From the NCBI GenBank assembly GCA_022822745.1, contig JAJEAO010000035.1, positions 38,335-102,334 on the forward strand: DNA of 64,000 nucleotides, written 5' to 3'. A program made the position numbers and the translations under genes. This stretch comes from Acidobacteriota bacterium (GTDB taxonomy: Bacteria; Acidobacteriota; Vicinamibacteria; Marinacidobacterales; Marinacidobacteraceae). Below, in pieces: positions 18,578-28,168 of the stretch (positions are counted from its first letter, which is position 1; every line of letters begins with the position of its first letter). The notes beneath the pieces were generated by a model. It made no database searches and was not told where the DNA came from. It worked only from the letters and a program-made list of their open reading frames with translations.

Positions 18578-18689
18578 CGCGATGGAACCCGGCCGTGGAC
18601 GGGAACCGCCGCACCCCTGCCGGGAGAGCCGGTGGAGAGCGGCGCTCCACAGAGAGCGGCGTCTTGCATGGCGTGAGACACTGACGGCG

Positions 18690-20231
18690 ATGCACGGCCC
18701 CGGCATCCGGATCCTCACCCGGCGGTTTCTCCCGATCATCGCGCTCGGAGCTCTCGCCTGCGGCCCGCCCCCAGGCGGACTGGTCATCGAGAACGCCCGC
18801 ATCGTGGACGGGACCGGCGCTCCCGCCTTCCTCGGCGCCGTCCGGATCGAAGACGGCTCGATCACCCATGTCGGACCCGACGTGTCTCCAGGAGAAGGCG
18901 CGGAAGTCGTGGACGCGGGTGGACTCGTCCTCGCTCCCGGTTTCGTGGACACCCACAGCCACGCCGACCGGGAGATCCTCGAGCGACTCGATGCGACTGC
19001 CGCGGTGAGCCAGGGCATCACCACCGTGGTCGTGGGCCAGGACGGCGGTTCCCCCTACCCGCTCGCGGACTACCGGAGCCGGCTGGAGGCGGCGCCCGCC
19101 ACTGTCAACGTCGCCAGCTACGTGGGCCACAACACCCTCCGCGGCCTCGTCCTCGGCGAGGACTTTCGCCGCGAGGCCACGGCGGAGGAAGTCGCCGAGA
19201 TGGCACGCCTGCTCGAGACCGAGATGGAAGCCGGGGCGCTCGGGCTGAGCACGGGCCTGGAGTACGACCCGGGGATCTACTCACACACCGAGGAAGTCCT
19301 CGAACTGGCGCGCGCCGCCGCGGAGGCGGGCGGCCGCTACATCAGCCACATCCGCAGCGAGGACCGCTGGTTCGACGATGCGGTCGAGGAGATCCTCCGG
19401 ATCGGCGCCGAGACCGGGATGCCGGTCCAGATCTCCCACGCCAAGCTGGCGCTGAAGAGCCTGTGGGGCGGCGCGGATGGCTTCCTCGACCGGCTCGACC
19501 GCGCCCGCGCCGAGGGCGTGGATGTGACGCTCGACGTGTATCCGTACCCGTACTGGCAGTCCACCCTCACCGTCATGTTCCCGGACCGCGACTTCGACGA
19601 CGTCGAGGAAGCCAGCTACGTCGTCACGGAGCTCGCTCCGCCCGAGGGCATCCTCATCCCGGTGTACGCGCCCGAGCCCTCCTTCGCCGGGCGCACGCTC
19701 GCCTCGATCGCCGAGGAGCTCCGCGAAGAGCCGGCAGTCGTCCTGCTCGACCTGATCCGGCGCGCCGAGGCGATGCGAGCCGATCCGGCCACCCCGCCGG
19801 GAACCCCCATCGAGTCCGTGATCGCGACGAGCATGGCGGAGGACGACATCGCCCGGATCTTCGCGTGGGAGCACGCCAACCTCTGCACCGACGGGGCTCT
19901 CATGGGCGCCCACCCGCGGGGCTTCGGGTCGTTTCCCCGGGCCCTGCGGCAGTTCGTTCGGGAGGGGGGCGTTCTCACCCTCGAGGAAGCGGTTCGGCGC
20001 ATGACTTCGCTCGCCGCCGACCACATGGGGTTCCGCGACCGCGGCCGGATCGAACCCGGCATGGCGGCCGATCTGGTCCTCTTCGATCCCGAAACCGTCG
20101 CCGACCGCGCAACCCCCGAGGACCCCCACGCCCTTTCCGTCGGCATCCACCGGGTTCTCGTCGCCGGTGAGACCGTGTTCGCGCACGGCGAGACCACGAG
20201 CGCCCGACCCGGCGCCTTCCTCACCCGATGA
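18690..20231 (+). CDS. D-aminoacylase-type amidohydrolase, lipoprotein
   Basis: 513 residues. A lipobox (LGALAC) follows a basic, hydrophobic N-terminus, so the protein is lipid-anchored outside the cytoplasm. GFVDTHSHAD carries the metal-binding HxH of the amidohydrolase superfamily. GALGLSTGLEY and the late AADLVLFDPETV/GIHRVLVAGE are typical of N-acyl-D-amino-acid deacylases. A likely role is hydrolysis of N-acyl-D-amino acids or related amides from peptides. The start at 18690 is where the signal sequence begins. Its stop overlaps the FKBP gene by ATGA, so the two are coupled. Confidence 0.87.
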   Translation: MHGPGIRILTRRFLPIIALGALACGPPPGGLVIENARIVDGTGAPAFLGAVRIEDGSITHVGPDVSPGEGAEVVDAGGLVLAPGFVDTHSHADREILERLDATAAVSQGITTVVVGQDGGSPYPLADYRSRLEAAPATVNVASYVGHNTLRGLVLGEDFRREATAEEVAEMARLLETEMEAGALGLSTGLEYDPGIYSHTEEVLELARAAAEAGGRYISHIRSEDRWFDDAVEEILRIGAETGMPVQISHAKLALKSLWGGADGFLDRLDRARAEGVDVTLDVYPYPYWQSTLTVMFPDRDFDDVEEASYVVTELAPPEGILIPVYAPEPSFAGRTLASIAEELREEPAVVLLDLIRRAEAMRADPATPPGTPIESVIATSMAEDDIARIFAWEHANLCTDGALMGAHPRGFGSFPRALRQFVREGGVLTLEEAVRRMTSLAADHMGFRDRGRIEPGMAADLVLFDPETVADRATPEDPHALSVGIHRVLVAGETVFAHGETTSARPGAFLTR

Positions 20232-21058
20232 CGACTCTCCGCCGACCGCTTTCCCGGCTCCAGCCTCGACGTCTCGCCCCGATCCTGCTGGGGGGCGGGC
20301 TCCTTCTCGCCGGCTGCGGCGGGGGCGGGGACACCTCCCCTCCGACGGCCCCGGCCCCCGCTCCCGCCCCGTCCCTCGACCTGCCTTTCTCGATCGAGGA
20401 GCTCGAGGTGGGCGACGGCGCGGTGGCGGTCGAGGGCTGGCTGGTGGCGATTGGCTGGAGCGGCTGGCTCTACGACCCGAATGTGGCCGACCACCGGGGA
20501 GAGCCGATCGGCGACGCGCCGACGGACGACCCGACGTCGTTCCGCATCGGTTCGGGGCAGGTGATCCCCGGCGTGGATCAGGGCGTGAGCGGCATGGCCG
20601 TCGGCGGGCGCCGGAGCGTCGTCGTCCCGCCGGACATGGCGTTCGGGGCTGCGGGGACGAACACCATCCCCGGCAACGCCACCCTGCTCTACGAGTTCGA
20701 GCTGGTCGCCGCCGGAGAGGTTCCGTTCAGCGCGACCGACCTGGTCGAGGGCGATGGCCCCGTGGCCGAGGCCGGGCAGGCGCTCTCCGTCGCCTACCGC
20801 GGGTGGATCTACGACCTGCTCGCCGACGGAAACCGGGGCGACCTGTTCGACTCGACGACCACGGAAGACCCCTTCCAGTTCACGCTGGGTGTGGGAGCGG
20901 TCATCGAAGGCTGGGACCAGGGCGTTCCGGGGATGCGGGTCGGCGGCGCGCGACGGCTCGTCCTCCCCCACGACCTCGCCTACGGGACGACCGGAAACTC
21001 GAGGATCCCCGGCTACTCCACCCTGCTCTTCGAGGTCGAGCTGCTCGCGATCGAGTGA
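20228..21058 (+). CDS. Tandem-FKBP peptidyl-prolyl isomerase lipoprotein
   Basis: 276 residues. The lipobox is LLLAGC, followed by a Gly/Pro/Ala linker. Two FKBP domains follow, with active-site-type signatures QVIPGVDQGVSGMAVGGRR (first) and AVIEGWDQGVPGMRVGGAR (second), each ending in a FELV/VELL strand. Most bacterial FKBP lipoproteins have one domain; here two are fused. It likely assists folding of exported proteins. ATGA overlap with the amidohydrolase gene; moaA follows after 46 nt. Confidence 0.9.
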   Translation: MTTLRRPLSRLQPRRLAPILLGGGLLLAGCGGGGDTSPPTAPAPAPAPSLDLPFSIEELEVGDGAVAVEGWLVAIGWSGWLYDPNVADHRGEPIGDAPTDDPTSFRIGSGQVIPGVDQGVSGMAVGGRRSVVVPPDMAFGAAGTNTIPGNATLLYEFELVAAGEVPFSATDLVEGDGPVAEAGQALSVAYRGWIYDLLADGNRGDLFDSTTTEDPFQFTLGVGAVIEGWDQGVPGMRVGGARRLVLPHDLAYGTTGNSRIPGYSTLLFEVELLAIE

Positions 21059-21104
21059 TCGGCCCGAGGCTCTCGCGCGGGTACGCTAGGGAGTTGGCCG
21101 CCGC

Positions 21105-22157
21105 GTGAACCAGAAGACCTCCGCTCCCGCCCGGATCGCCCGGGACCGGTTTCGGCGGCCGCTCCGGAGCCTGCGGCTGTCGGTGACCGACCGCTGCAAC
21201 CTGCGGTGCCAGTACTGCATGCCGGAGGCGGAGTACGTGTGGCTCCCCCGGAAGGACCTGCTGAGCTTCGAGGAGACCGAGTTCCTGACCGAGCGGTTCG
21301 TCGCGCTCGGGGTGCGGCGGGTGCGGATCACCGGGGGCGAGCCGCTGATCCGGCCCCAGCTTCCCGGCCTCGTCGCCCGGATCGCCGCGGTTGCCGGCGT
21401 CGAGGACCTCGCCCTGACGACGAACGGCGTGCTCCTCGCCCCCCAGGCGGCGCCGCTCGCGGAGGCGGGGCTCCACCGGATCACGGTCAGCCTCGACACC
21501 CTCCGCCCGGACCGCTTTCGCGAGCTCACCCGGCGGGACGACCTGCCCCGGGTCCGGGAGGGGATCCGGGCGGCGCGCAACGCCGGGCTCACGCCGCTGA
21601 AGCTGGACACCGTGATGATCCGGGGTCTGAACGACGACGAGGTGACCGACCTGTTCGAGTTCGCTTCCGCCGAGGATGCCGAGGTCCGGTTCATCGAATA
21701 CATGGACGTCGGCGGCGCAACCGGCTGGCGGCCCGACCTCGTGTTCCCCGCAGAAGCGATCCGGGAGGCGATGGCGCGCCGCTACGGGGGGATCGAGCCG
21801 GTCGCCGGACAGGATCCCGCCGCCCCCGCGCGCCGGTACCGGGTTCCCGACGGACGGGTGTTCGGCGTCATCGCCTCGGTGACCGAGCCGTTCTGCCGCA
21901 CCTGCGACCGCAGCCGGATCACGGCCGACGGTCGCTGGTACCGCTGCCTCTACGCCGCCGACGGGCTGGATCTGCGCGGGCCGATCCGCGACGGGGCGAG
22001 TCCCGCCGAGATCGAGGCGCTCATCGCCTCCACCTGGGGCGACCGAACCGACCGCGGCGCCGAGGAGCGGGCCGAGCTGGACCGCCGGGAAACGCTCGTT
22101 CCGCTGACCGACCTTCGCGCCGACCCCCACCTCGAGATGCACACCCGGGGGGGCTGA
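21105..22157 (+). CDS. moaA: GTP 3',8-cyclase
   Basis: 350 residues. The radical-SAM cluster is in SVTDRCNLRCQYCMPE (C-x3-C-x2-C). The second 4Fe-4S cluster site is FCRTCDRSR followed later by a third cysteine in YRCLYAADG. The protein ends in the required GG dipeptide (MHTRGG). It makes 3',8-cyclo-GTP, the first step of molybdenum cofactor biosynthesis; moaC and the other moa genes are not in the window. The start is GTG 21105, with TACGCT about 17 nt upstream. It is convergent with the surA-like gene 27 nt away. Confidence 0.96.
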   Translation: MNQKTSAPARIARDRFRRPLRSLRLSVTDRCNLRCQYCMPEAEYVWLPRKDLLSFEETEFLTERFVALGVRRVRITGGEPLIRPQLPGLVARIAAVAGVEDLALTTNGVLLAPQAAPLAEAGLHRITVSLDTLRPDRFRELTRRDDLPRVREGIRAARNAGLTPLKLDTVMIRGLNDDEVTDLFEFASAEDAEVRFIEYMDVGGATGWRPDLVFPAEAIREAMARRYGGIEPVAGQDPAAPARRYRVPDGRVFGVIASVTEPFCRTCDRSRITADGRWYRCLYAADGLDLRGPIRDGASPAEIEALIASTWGDRTDRGAEERAELDRRETLVPLTDLRADPHLEMHTRGG

Positions 22158-22184
22158 CCCCCGGGGCCACCGACGGCTCGTCCG

Positions 22185-23186
22185 TCAGCGGGACGGCGAC
22201 GGCGAGTCGGTCGCCTCCTCCTCGAGGCGGACCTCGACGATCGCGTTCTCCCGGAGCTTCTCCACGAAGTTGCCCATCTCCGCCTCCATCTTCTCGCCGT
22301 AGAGCGCCTCGGCGATCTGGTTGCGCACCTCGTCGAGCGGGATCGTGGAGCCCTCGGTCCGTTCGTCCACCCGAAGCAGGTAGAGCGACTCCCCGATGCG
22401 CAGCGGCTCGGACATCTGACCGGCTTCGAGCCCTTCCACGACAGAGCGGAACGACTCGTCGAGTTCGCGCACCTCGAAGAGACCAAGCACGCCCCCGCTC
22501 TCGGCGGACTCCGATTCGGACCGGACCTTCGCGACTTCCTCGAAATCGGTCCCGCTCTCGATGAGCCGCCGGGCCTCGGCGATCCGTTCGCGAGCCTGCG
22601 CCTCGCCCGCCTCGCCGATGTGGATCACCAGCTCCCGGAGACGGACCTCCGGTGGCCGGGAGTAGTCGTCCACGTTCTCGCGGTAGCGCTGCTCGATCTC
22701 GGGTTCGCTGATGCGGACCCGCTCCTCGATGTCCTGGCGGCGGATCTCCTGGATGAGAACTCCTTCGAAGAACTGCTGCTTCAGCTCCTCCATCGTGGTT
22801 CCCTGAAGCTCGACCTGACGGATGAACTCCTCCTCGTCGGGAAGGTTCATCTCCTCCATCGTGGCCTGCTTCCACTCGTCGAAGTACCGGTCGGGCACCC
22901 GCAGCCCGCGCTGATCCGCGACCTGGAGGATCAGCGCGTTGTCCACCATCCCCTGGAGGATCTGGCCGCGGAACTCCGCCACGATCACCGGGTCGTCGGG
23001 AAGACCGAGCCGCTCGCCCTGGATCTGGACCTGTCGCTCCAGCTCGCTGAGCGTGATGATGTCGCCGTTGACGACGGCGACCACCCGGTCGAGAACCTCG
23101 GTCTGGGCCCGGGCGCCGCTGCTCGCCAGCGTCATCGCGAGCGCGGCCAGCGGGATCAGAACGAGAGAACGGGTGGGGGACGACAT
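22185..23186 (-). CDS. SurA-like periplasmic chaperone/PPIase
   Basis: 333 residues. A signal peptide is followed by a SurA-N domain beginning VLDRVVAVVNGDIITLSELE, the hallmark of SurA. It has a helical chaperone region and a parvulin-like PPIase domain (RLRELVIHIGEAGEA through GGVLGLFEVRELD). SurA escorts outer-membrane proteins. GGAGAAG lies before the ATG, and a TAGAAT -10 at 23221-23216 gives it its own promoter inside the mfd operon. Confidence 0.88.
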   Translation of the reverse strand: MSSPTRSLVLIPLAALAMTLASSGARAQTEVLDRVVAVVNGDIITLSELERQVQIQGERLGLPDDPVIVAEFRGQILQGMVDNALILQVADQRGLRVPDRYFDEWKQATMEEMNLPDEEEFIRQVELQGTTMEELKQQFFEGVLIQEIRRQDIEERVRISEPEIEQRYRENVDDYSRPPEVRLRELVIHIGEAGEAQARERIAEARRLIESGTDFEEVAKVRSESESAESGGVLGLFEVRELDESFRSVVEGLEAGQMSEPLRIGESLYLLRVDERTEGSTIPLDEVRNQIAEALYGEKMEAEMGNFVEKLRENAIVEVRLEEEATDSPSPSR

Positions 23187-23215
23187 CGGCGAGCTTCTCC
23201 GGGGTGGAATCCCCG

Positions 23216-23221
23216 ATTCTA
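23216..23221 (-). promoter_or_regulatory. -10 element TAGAAT for surA-like gene
   Basis: On the minus strand AACTAGAATCGG lies 30 nt before the surA-like ATG and downstream of the ppiC-like stop. It probably drives surA independently of the upstream mfd operon promoter. Confidence 0.5.
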
Positions 23222-23246
23222 GTTTCGGGACGGCGGCGCGTCCGGT

Positions 23247-24185
23247 TCAGGGCGCATCGGCGAGCAGTCCGAGGTAGGGGAACGGGAGCCGTCCGGTGTG
23301 GATCGTCACCGGGTGCCGGGCGCGCAGCGAGGCGAGGAAGCCCTCCATCCGGGCGTCGGCTTCCCGCCGGAGGACGCTCATCCGGACGACGTCCTCGACC
23401 TCCTCGAGCGGCAGCGCCTCCGCCTCGGCTCGCGCCTCGACGCGCAGGATCCGATATCCGGCTTCGGTCTCCACCACCCCCGTCGTCTCCCCCGGTTCCA
23501 GGCGGAACACCGCCGCGTCCACTCCCGCGGGGAGATCCCCGGGACGGAAGGCCCCGATGTCCATGAAATCGCCCACCGGATCCCCGGCGGGTTCCGGAGA
23601 CGCCTCTCCCCCGAGACGCTCCGCCGCAGCCTCGGCCGTCGCCCGGTCGTCGAACTGCAGCTCCGAGAGGGTGACCGACTCGGGTCGGGAGTAGAGGGCT
23701 CGATTCGCCTCGAATTCGATCCGGAGGGCTTCCTCGCTGACCTCGAGGCCGCGGAGGATCACGGTCTCCAGCAGCGCCTCCATCCGCAGCCGGTCCCGAA
23801 CGTCGTCTTCCAGCCGTTCCGGGTCGGGCCCCGGCGGGTCGGCCACCCTCGTCGTCCTCCGGCCCAGGTCGAGAGATTCGACGCCGGGGCCCCGCCGAAG
23901 GGCCGCCAGCTCGGCGGCGACCCGGTCCGCCGGGATTTCCACGCCGGACTCGTCCGCGCCGATCAGGAGGAGACGCTCCTCGACGAACTCGTCGAGAAGG
24001 GCGCTGAGAAGCGCCGGACCGGGCTGCTCGGCGAGGGCGGCGCGGGATGCGAAGAACCGCTCCAGCTCGGCGTACGGGATCTCGCGCGCCCCGATCGTGA
24101 CGGCCGGCCCCTCGCCGATGCCGATCCCGGAGCAGCCGGCGGCCACGCCCGCGGCCACGATCCCGACGGCCAGGCGGCGCGTCAT
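23247..24185 (-). CDS. PpiC-type parvulin lipoprotein
   Basis: 312 residues. A short signal ends in a lipobox-like VAAGCSG. A SurA-N-like helical part (DEFVEERLLLIGADESGVEI) is followed by a parvulin domain (VTLSELQF, then DFMDIGAFRPGDLPAGVDAAVF and YRILRVEAR). This suggests a foldase paired with SurA in the periplasm. Its ATG overlaps the mfd stop (ATGA), so it is translationally coupled to mfd. The much longer track ORF extends into the mfd shadow. Confidence 0.85.
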   Translation of the reverse strand: MTRRLAVGIVAAGVAAGCSGIGIGEGPAVTIGAREIPYAELERFFASRAALAEQPGPALLSALLDEFVEERLLLIGADESGVEIPADRVAAELAALRRGPGVESLDLGRRTTRVADPPGPDPERLEDDVRDRLRMEALLETVILRGLEVSEEALRIEFEANRALYSRPESVTLSELQFDDRATAEAAAERLGGEASPEPAGDPVGDFMDIGAFRPGDLPAGVDAAVFRLEPGETTGVVETEAGYRILRVEARAEAEALPLEEVEDVVRMSVLRREADARMEGFLASLRARHPVTIHTGRLPFPYLGLLADAP

Positions 24186-27100
24186 GCGCTCGCCTCCCGC
24201 ATCCGGGCCGCCGCCTCGACCACATCGAGCGCGCCGGCCACCGACCTCAGGAGCTCGGCCGGTCCGGCGTCGGGCCTCGCCAGCGCCCGGAATCCCCGCT
24301 CCTCCTGCCCGTCGGACGCGAAGCGAAGCGTGCCCCCTTCGCGGCGGATCGCGGTATAGCCGTGCGCCTCGGCGCGGAGGCGCTGCCGTTCGTGCTCGAA
24401 CAGAAGCGTCACGGCGGGCGGCGGCGGCCCGAACCGGTCGCGCACTTCGGCCTCGAACCGGCCGAGGGCGTCGGGGTCCGCCGCGGCGGAGCACTGCTTG
24501 TAGATGCTCATGCGCTGCTGGTCGTCCTCCAGCCAGCCGCGCGGAATCCGAAGCTGAAACCGGAGCTGCATGGCGCACCGCGGGCGCGGCTTCTCGCCCC
24601 GGGCTTCGGCGACCGCCTCCTCGAGCAGCCGGTAGTAGAGATCGAATCCCACCGCCTCGAGGTGCCCGTGCTGGGCGGCCCCCAGCAGGTTCCCGGCGCC
24701 GCGCAGCTCCATGTCGAGCGCGGCGACCCGGAAGCCGGCGCCCAGCTCGCTGAACTCCCGCAGCGCCGCGAGCCGGGGGCGGGCGGTCTGCGAGAGCGCG
24801 GCGCCCTCCGGGATCAGCAGGTAGGCGTAGGCGCGCCGCGGCGAGCGGCCCACGCGCCCGCGGATCTGGTAGAGCTGGGCCAGCCCGAAGGCGTCGGCTC
24901 GATTCACGATCAGGGTGTTCACGCGGGGGAGATCGATCCCGTTCTCGATGATCGTGGTGGAGAGGAGGATGTCGGCCTCCCGATCCTGGAAGCGCAGGAG
25001 CGTCTGTTCGAGGGCCCTTTCCCGCATCTGACCGTGGGCGGTCAGAACCCGCGCCTCGGGAACGACCCGGGCGAGGAGCTTCTCCATCACCGGGAGAGAC
25101 CGGACCCGATTGTGTACGAAGTACACCTGCCCTTCCCGCGCCAGCTCGTATCGCACCGCCTCCGCGATCCGGTCGGGATCGAAGGGCAGGACATGGGTCT
25201 GCACCGGCAACCGGTCCCGGGGGGGCGTCGCGATCACCGACATGTCCCGGATCCCCGAAAGCGACATGTTCAGCGTCCGGGGGATCGGAGTCGCCGTCAT
25301 CGCCAGATGGTCCACATGGACGGCCATCCGCTTCAGCTTCTCCTTGGCGGAGACCCCGAACCGCTGCTCCTCGTCCACCACCACCAGCCCGAGGTCGCGG
25401 AATCCGACATCCTTCGAGAGCAGCCGATGGGTGCCGATCACGATGTCCACGGTCCCGTTGCGCAGCCCGGCGACGACCTGCTTCTGCTGCTTCGGGGTCC
25501 GGAACCGCGACAGCAGCTCCACCTCGACCGGGAACGGAGCGAAGCGGGACTCGAAGACGCGGTGGAGCTGCGCCGCGAGCACCGTCGTCGGCGCGAGCAC
25601 CGCGACCTGTCTGGCGTCCATCGCGGCCTTGAACGCGGCTCGCAGCGCCACTTCGGTCTTGCCGAACCCGACATCGCCCGCGAGCAGCCGGTCCATCGGA
25701 GTCGGCGCCTCCATGTCCGCGAACACCTCGCGGATCGCGCGCGCCTGATCCTCTGTCTCGGTCCACTCGAAGCCGTCCTCGAATTCGTCCATCCCGGGGG
25801 TCTCGGCCGGGAAGGCGTACCCCTCGACCTTCTGCCTCCGGGCGTAGAGGCGGATCAGCTCGGAGGCGATGTCCCGCATCGCCCTGGCCACGCGCTTCCG
25901 GCGCCGGATCCAGCCGGTTCCCCCGAGCCGATCCAGCGCCGGCGGACCCGTGGATGTGGACGCCGAGTACTTCTCGAGCAGGTCGAGCCGCTCCACCGGC
26001 AGCAGCAGCGTCCCGCCTTGCCGGTAGCGGATCTCGACGAACTCGAGGGCGTCGTCCCCCTCGCCGATCCGCTTCAGTCCGACGAAGCGGCCCACGCCGT
26101 GGTCGGTGTGGACGACCAGGTCGCCGGGCTTCAGGTCGCGGAAATCCGAGAGGAAGCTGCGGACGCCGCGTCGTCGGGGAGGCCGCGGGGGCGCGGCGAC
26201 GAGCCCGGTCCCGCTGATGACCTCGACGCCGAGGTCCGGCATCTCGAAGCCGACCGAGAGCGGCCCGGGATGCACCAGAACCGGTGGCCGGGCCTTCCCG
26301 ACCGCCGTCGCGCGCTCAGGCGCCTCCTCGCGGCCGACCACGTGGACACCGGCTTCCGCGGCCCGCGTCCGGAATCTCCCGGCAGCGCCCTCGCCGGGGA
26401 CGAACACGTGCACCACCCGCCGGGAGTCGCTCGCGCGGGTCAGCGAGCGGAGGAAGTCCGGGATGCGGTTTCGGAACGAGGCGGCCGGACGCGCCGGGAT
26501 GTCGGACCCCTCGCCGCGGCTTTCGAGTTCGAGGAGCTCGACGGCGCCCTGCGGCGGCGGTTCGGCGATCCGGCGCTGGAGATCCTCCGGGTCCAGCGCC
26601 AGCGCTTCCGGCGCCGCGACGCCACGGGTCTGGTCGCGGCGGGCATTTGTCCGGCGGTCCCAGAGCCGCCGGGTCTCGGCCTCGACAGCCTCCCGGAACG
26701 CGTCGGGCTCGACGACCAGCATCTCCGCCTCCCCGAGGTAGTCCGGGAAGGAAGCGTCGAAGTCCCCGGTTCCCGGCAAGCGGAAGGCGGGGTGCGGCCC
26801 TGGGCCTGCCTCCTGCCCGACCCATTCCCAGGCAGGCGGAACGATGATGGGTTCGTCGGAGCCCACGACCCGGATGCTGCGCTGGGTCGTCGGATCGAAC
26901 TCCCGCGCCGCTTCGATGCAGTCGTAGCCGAATTCGACTCGCAGCGGCCGGTCGCGATCCACCGGGAAGAGATCCACGATCCCGCCCCGGCGGGCGAAAT
27001 CACCGGGAGCTCCGACGGGATCCTCGTAGTGGTACCCGGCGATCGCGAGCTGCTCCCCGAGCCGCGCGGGGGCGCTGGGCTCGTCGGTCCGGACTTCCAC

Positions 27101-27532
27101 GGTCGCGTCCCGGAGCCGCCCCGGCCGCACGGTCCGCGTCAGCGCTCCCGCCGCTGAAGCCACCACGACCGGAGGCGGCCCGGCCGAGGGCGCGGCGAGC
27201 GTGTGCAGCGCGATGGCCCGGAGGGCGAGGGCTTCCGGGTGCGGCGCGACCCCGGCGTAGGGGTTCACGCCGAACCCGGGCAAACGGAGCAGCCGGTGCG
27301 GCGCCCCGAAGGCGGACAGGAGCGATTCGAGGTCCGTTGCCGCGGAGAGGAGCTGCGCGTCCTCGGCCATCAGCAGGACGACCGGACGGCCGGACACCGA
27401 GGCCCAGGCCGCCACCACGGCGAGTCGAGCGGTCCCGGTGAGTCGCCCGATGGCCCGCACGCGATCGGCCCGGCGCTCCCGAACCGCGGCGAGCAGGGCT
27501 CCGAAACCGGGGGCGCAGTGGTCCTCCGGCAT
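24182..27532 (-). CDS. mfd: Transcription-repair coupling factor
   Basis: 1116 residues, close to the usual 1100-1150. It has N-terminal UvrB-like modules, an RNA-polymerase-interacting region (SDFRDLKPGDLVVHTDHGVG) and a RecG-like helicase with Walker A GDVGFGKTEVA, DEEQRFGV, TATPIPRTL and QLYQIRGRVGRS. A C-terminal TRCF domain closes it. Mfd removes stalled RNA polymerase at DNA lesions and recruits UvrA. The LOG-family gene ends 7 nt upstream and the ppiC-like gene overlaps its stop. Confidence 0.96.
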   Translation of the reverse strand: MPEDHCAPGFGALLAAVRERRADRVRAIGRLTGTARLAVVAAWASVSGRPVVLLMAEDAQLLSAATDLESLLSAFGAPHRLLRLPGFGVNPYAGVAPHPEALALRAIALHTLAAPSAGPPPVVVASAAGALTRTVRPGRLRDATVEVRTDEPSAPARLGEQLAIAGYHYEDPVGAPGDFARRGGIVDLFPVDRDRPLRVEFGYDCIEAAREFDPTTQRSIRVVGSDEPIIVPPAWEWVGQEAGPGPHPAFRLPGTGDFDASFPDYLGEAEMLVVEPDAFREAVEAETRRLWDRRTNARRDQTRGVAAPEALALDPEDLQRRIAEPPPQGAVELLELESRGEGSDIPARPAASFRNRIPDFLRSLTRASDSRRVVHVFVPGEGAAGRFRTRAAEAGVHVVGREEAPERATAVGKARPPVLVHPGPLSVGFEMPDLGVEVISGTGLVAAPPRPPRRRGVRSFLSDFRDLKPGDLVVHTDHGVGRFVGLKRIGEGDDALEFVEIRYRQGGTLLLPVERLDLLEKYSASTSTGPPALDRLGGTGWIRRRKRVARAMRDIASELIRLYARRQKVEGYAFPAETPGMDEFEDGFEWTETEDQARAIREVFADMEAPTPMDRLLAGDVGFGKTEVALRAAFKAAMDARQVAVLAPTTVLAAQLHRVFESRFAPFPVEVELLSRFRTPKQQKQVVAGLRNGTVDIVIGTHRLLSKDVGFRDLGLVVVDEEQRFGVSAKEKLKRMAVHVDHLAMTATPIPRTLNMSLSGIRDMSVIATPPRDRLPVQTHVLPFDPDRIAEAVRYELAREGQVYFVHNRVRSLPVMEKLLARVVPEARVLTAHGQMRERALEQTLLRFQDREADILLSTTIIENGIDLPRVNTLIVNRADAFGLAQLYQIRGRVGRSPRRAYAYLLIPEGAALSQTARPRLAALREFSELGAGFRVAALDMELRGAGNLLGAAQHGHLEAVGFDLYYRLLEEAVAEARGEKPRPRCAMQLRFQLRIPRGWLEDDQQRMSIYKQCSAAADPDALGRFEAEVRDRFGPPPPAVTLLFEHERQRLRAEAHGYTAIRREGGTLRFASDGQEERGFRALARPDAGPAELLRSVAGALDVVEAAARMREASA

Positions 27533-27539
27533 CAGCGCG

Positions 27540-28058
27540 TCACCCGGCCGGATTCGCCATGCGCCGGACCCACGCCACGGCGGCCCTCGCCGACGTCGCC
27601 TCGAAGGCGTCCGGCAGTGTCCACGACGCCTCCGCGAGCGAGAACGTGGCGACCGGCTTCCCGAGGGTCTGGGCCATGGCGGCTTCCGATCGGGTGCCTG
27701 CCGCTCCGGGCAGCGCGATCACACCGTCGGCCGCGTGGACCACGAGGAAGTTCCGGAAGTGGCCCAGCCCGGTCGGGATGGCGACCCGGACGTACGGATT
27801 CGCGGCGCGGCGGTCCCCGCCGGGCAGGAGGCCGATCGTGAGCCCGCCCCCCCGGCGGGCGCCCCGGCAGGCCGCCTCCATGACGCCCCCGAGTCCGCCA
27901 CAGACGAGATGCGCCCCGGCGCGCGCCACCGCCGCGCCGACGGCCTCCGCTTCGAGGAGGACCTCCGGTGTGGCGACCGACCCCCCGATGACCGCGATCT
28001 GCCGCGCCCCCGGCGCTCTGGAAGGAGGCTCTTCGGCCGCCGCCCCCGGCTCCGTCAT
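27540..28058 (-). CDS. SLOG/LOG-family nucleotide-binding protein (TIGR00725-like)
   Basis: 172 residues. IAVIGGSVATPEV opens a Rossmann fold, GGLGGVMEAACRGA and TIGLLPG follow, and ALPGAAGTRSE occupies the place of the PGGxGTxxE motif of LOG/lysine-decarboxylase-like proteins. One glycine of that motif is an alanine here. TIGR00725-like members have no firm function. It is the first gene of the LOG-mfd-ppiC-surA operon. TACGAT ends 6 nt before the ATG and no Shine-Dalgarno is seen, so the message is probably leaderless. Confidence 0.8.
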   Translation of the reverse strand: MTEPGAAAEEPPSRAPGARQIAVIGGSVATPEVLLEAEAVGAAVARAGAHLVCGGLGGVMEAACRGARRGGGLTIGLLPGGDRRAANPYVRVAIPTGLGHFRNFLVVHAADGVIALPGAAGTRSEAAMAQTLGKPVATFSLAEASWTLPDAFEATSARAAVAWVRRMANPAG

Positions 28059-28168
28059 GCCGCCATCGTACCCGTGGGCAGCTCCGACGCCCGCGTCCGA
28101 CGACCTCCGCTGTGGTTCGGGCTCCGGGTTGTGGTGAGATAGGTGGGTTTGAACGGGAGGTGGAGCCC

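Noticed and set aside
24362-27157. 931-residue plus-strand ORF
   Set aside because: Antisense shadow of mfd, whose helicase motifs are complete.
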